From: Schistocephalus solidus
Lineage: Eukaryota; Platyhelminthes; Cestoda; Diphyllobothriidea; Diphyllobothriidae
NCBI GenBank assembly: GCA_017591395.1
Contig: WEDG01001377.1
Coordinates: 64,501-128,500 of the forward strand
Direction of reading: 5' to 3'
DNA length: 64,000 nt
Part shown: positions 62,071-64,000 of the stretch, piece by piece
Numbering within the stretch: position 1 is the stretch's first letter
Layout of the letters: each line of letters starts with the position of its first letter
Translations under genes and position numbers: made by a program
Notes under the pieces: model-generated
The model's database searches: none
Told to the model about the DNA's origin: nothing
The model's input: the letters and a program-made list of their open reading frames with translations, nothing else

Positions 62071-64000
62071 AAACCAAATCTCAAGTGTGGCACACCTGGG
62101 ATTTTGAAACCCGCAAACATTTGGTATGTGTAGTCGAGCGCTCTAACACTGAGCCACGGACTCGTTGTGTTTTCGTTTGTGATCGTGAATATGATGATAG
62201 TGCTGGGTTAACCGATCTGCTTAAGGAACATGCATGTTACGTTGTGCCCTGGAGCTCAGACTAGAGCCCTCGCAGGCGGTCGCCTAGCGACGTGTAGCAT
62301 ATGATGATATGTCACCGACAGGGACAAGAGAGATTGGAATGGCCATTTCTGGCTTATGAGACGTCATCAGCCAGTCATACCCAATCTCAAGTGTGGCACA
62401 CCTGGAATTTGAACCTGCGACATTTGGTATTTGAGTCGAACGCTCTAACATTGAGCCACGGGCTCGTTGTTTTTCGTTTGTGATCGCGAAAATGAAGATA
62501 GTGCTGGGTGCATCGATCTGCTTAAGGAACAGTTATGTTCCGCTGTGCCCTGGAGCTCAGACTATACCCTCGCAGGCGGTCGCATAGCGACGTGTAGCAT
62601 ATGATGAAATGGAACCGACAATGACGAAAGAGACTGAAAAGGCCATTTCCGGCATATTTGCCACCATCAGCCATTCATACCTAATCCCACATGTGGCACA
62701 CCAATGAATCGAACCCACGACCTTTGATATTTGAGTCGAACGCTCTACCAATGAGCCACGGGCTTGTTGTTTTTCCAATTGTGATCGTGAATATGTGACA
62801 GTGCTTGGTTCGCCGATCTGCTTAAGAAACATGTATGTTCCGTTGTTCCCTGGAGCTCAGACTAGAGCCCTCGCAGGCGGTTGCATAGCGACGTAAAGCA
62901 TATGATAAAATTCAACCGACAGAGACAAAAGAGACCGGAATGGCCATTTCAGGCTTATGAGCCGTCATCAGCCAGTAATACCCAATCTCAAGTGTGGCAC
63001 ACCTGGAATTTGAACCAGCGACATTTGGTATTTGAATCGAACGCTCTTACATTGAGCCACGGGCTCGTTGTTTTTTCGTTTGTGATCGTGAAAATGATGA
63101 TAGTGCTGGGTTCACCGATCTGCTTAAGAAACATGTATGTTCCGTTGTGCCCTGGAGCTTAGACTAGAGCCCTCACCGGCGGTCGCATAGCGTTGTGAAG
63201 CATATGATGATAAGGAACCGACAAAGACAAGGAAGACCGGAATGGCCATTTCTGTCTTATTTACCGTCATCAGCCAGTCATACCCAATCCAAAGAGTGGC
63301 ATAACCGGGATTCAAACACGCGACATTTGTTTTTTGAGTCAAAAGCTCTACCATTGAGCCACGGGCTGGTTGTTTTTTCGGTTGTGATTAGAAATATGAT
63401 AAAAGTGTGGAGCTCACCGATCTGCTTAACGAATATGCATGTCCCGTTGTGCACTGGAGCTCAGAAAAGAGCCCTCGGAAGCGGTTTCATAGTGACGTGT
63501 AGCATATGATGAAATGGAACCGCCAAAGACAAGGGAGACCGGAATGACCATTTCTGGCTTATAAGCAGTCATCAGTTAGTCATACCCAATCCCACGTGTG
63601 GCACACCTGGGATTAACACCCGCGACGTTTGGTATTCTAGTCGAACGCTCTACCATTGAGCCACAGGCTCGTTGTTTTGTCGGTTGTGATCGGGAAAATG
63701 ATGAAATTGTGGGGCTCACCGATCTGCTTAAGGAACATGCATGTTCCGTAGTGCCCTGGAGCTCAGACTAGAGCCCTAGCACGCTTTCGCATAGCGAACT
63801 GTATAATATGATGAAATGGAACCGACAAAGACAAAAGAGACCGGAATGGCAATTTCTGGCTTATAAGCCGTCATCAGCCATTCATACAGAATCCCATGTG
63901 TTGCACACCTGGGATTTGAAATCAGGTACTTTGGTATGTGAGTAGAATGCACAACCATTGAGCCACGGACTGGCTAATTTGTCGGTTGTAATCGGGAATA

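Larger units (their letters stand above)
59415..63653 (-). repeat. Higher-order repeat, 7 units, ~2.12 kb period
   Basis: Units starting at 59415, 59718, 60020, 60320, 60623 and 60923 closely match those at 61534, 61838, 62147, 62449, 62749 and 63050. The spans 59440-59740 and 61557-61855 are nearly base-for-base the same, sharing private variants such as TTAAGGAACTTTTATG and CAACCGAGAGAGAC. Neighbouring units within one block differ much more. The offset is 2119-2127 bp. This is the alpha-satellite-like pattern made by unequal exchange of multi-unit blocks. Confidence 0.88.
57364..64000 (-). repeat. Tandem array of a ~300-bp ribozyme-bearing SINE/satellite, 22 units, open at the right edge
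   Basis: The CATTGAGCCACGGG landmark recurs at 57609, 57909, 58209, 58510, 58812, 59113, 59415, 59718, 60020, 60320, 60623, 60923, 61229, 61534, 61838, 62147, 62449, 62749, 63050, 63351, 63653 and 63954, a spacing of 300-309 bp. Read on the minus strand, each unit has a tRNA-like head with Pol III boxes, a body with a hammerhead fold, a GTCGC-ATA-GCGAC hairpin, the reverse complement of the A module, a GGAACAT/ATGTTCC hairpin and a spacer with CGATCACAACCGAC. Units differ by substitutions and small indels. All open frames at 57381-63958 on both strands are by-products of this repetition, not genes. Confidence 0.97.

Noticed and set aside
57381..63958. About 30 open frames of 60-150 codons on both strands across the array
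   Set aside because: They recur with the 300-bp period, overlap on opposite strands and cover the tRNA-like and ribozyme modules. They are products of repetition, with no domain and no consistent start.
57540..63960. A cluster of functional tRNA genes
   Set aside because: Box A, box B and T-arm are present, but there is no acceptor stem, the anticodon loop is irregular and the body continues for 200 bp. This is a SINE-type head, not a tRNA.

Overview
This window looks like AT-rich nuclear DNA from a flatworm-like metazoan, probably a parasitic trematode or cestode. That is inferred from three things: multi-kilobase introns with GT..AG borders, a two-pore-domain potassium channel gene, and a heavy load of decayed Penelope-like retroelements (PLEs) of the kinds common in trematodes. 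No species was assigned. There is no bacterial, operon, CRISPR or rRNA content.

Region by region: (1) 1-14819, + strand: the 3' three exons of a K2P (TWIK-type) potassium channel, at 1785-2251, 6844-7980 and 14593-14819. Splice phases agree at both introns. The M1/first-pore exon must lie upstream of the window. The gene has an unusually long M2-M3 cytoplasmic loop (about 445 residues), a PDZ-ligand-like C-terminus, and one single-base reading-frame break in M3. (2) 14.8-57.3 kb: intergenic DNA, or introns of an unseen gene, strewn with broken PLE copies on both strands (12.7, 15.8, 20.7-22.1, 27.3-28.5, 36.2-38.6, 40.9-41.7 and 51.0-52.5 kb). Several keep reverse-transcriptase or GIY-YIG endonuclease signatures. 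There are also a few tRNA-like SINE relics and four weak exon-like stretches. (3) 57.36-64.0 kb, running off the right edge: a tandem array of 22 units of 300-309 bp, with a 7-unit higher-order repeat of about 2.12 kb.

The most interesting system is the repeat family in region 3. Read on the minus strand, each unit has a tRNA-like head with RNA polymerase III box A and box B, followed by a compact type I hammerhead ribozyme fold: CUGAUGA core, short stem II, GAAA, a 4-bp stem III and a 6-bp stem I. About 14 of 22 units keep both core strings. A solitary copy at 49.7 kb carries the same ribozyme but has its modules in a different relative orientation. An old, partly dimeric copy sits in the last K2P intron. 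Several PLE ends here carry decayed hammerhead-like motifs too. This fits a non-autonomous 'retrozyme'/SINE-satellite: Pol III transcription of tandem units, self-cleavage to roughly 300-nt monomers, and mobilisation by PLE reverse transcriptase. The schistosome SM-alpha satellite and metazoan retrozymes are known precedents. The particular arrangement here may be undescribed, but that needs a database search.
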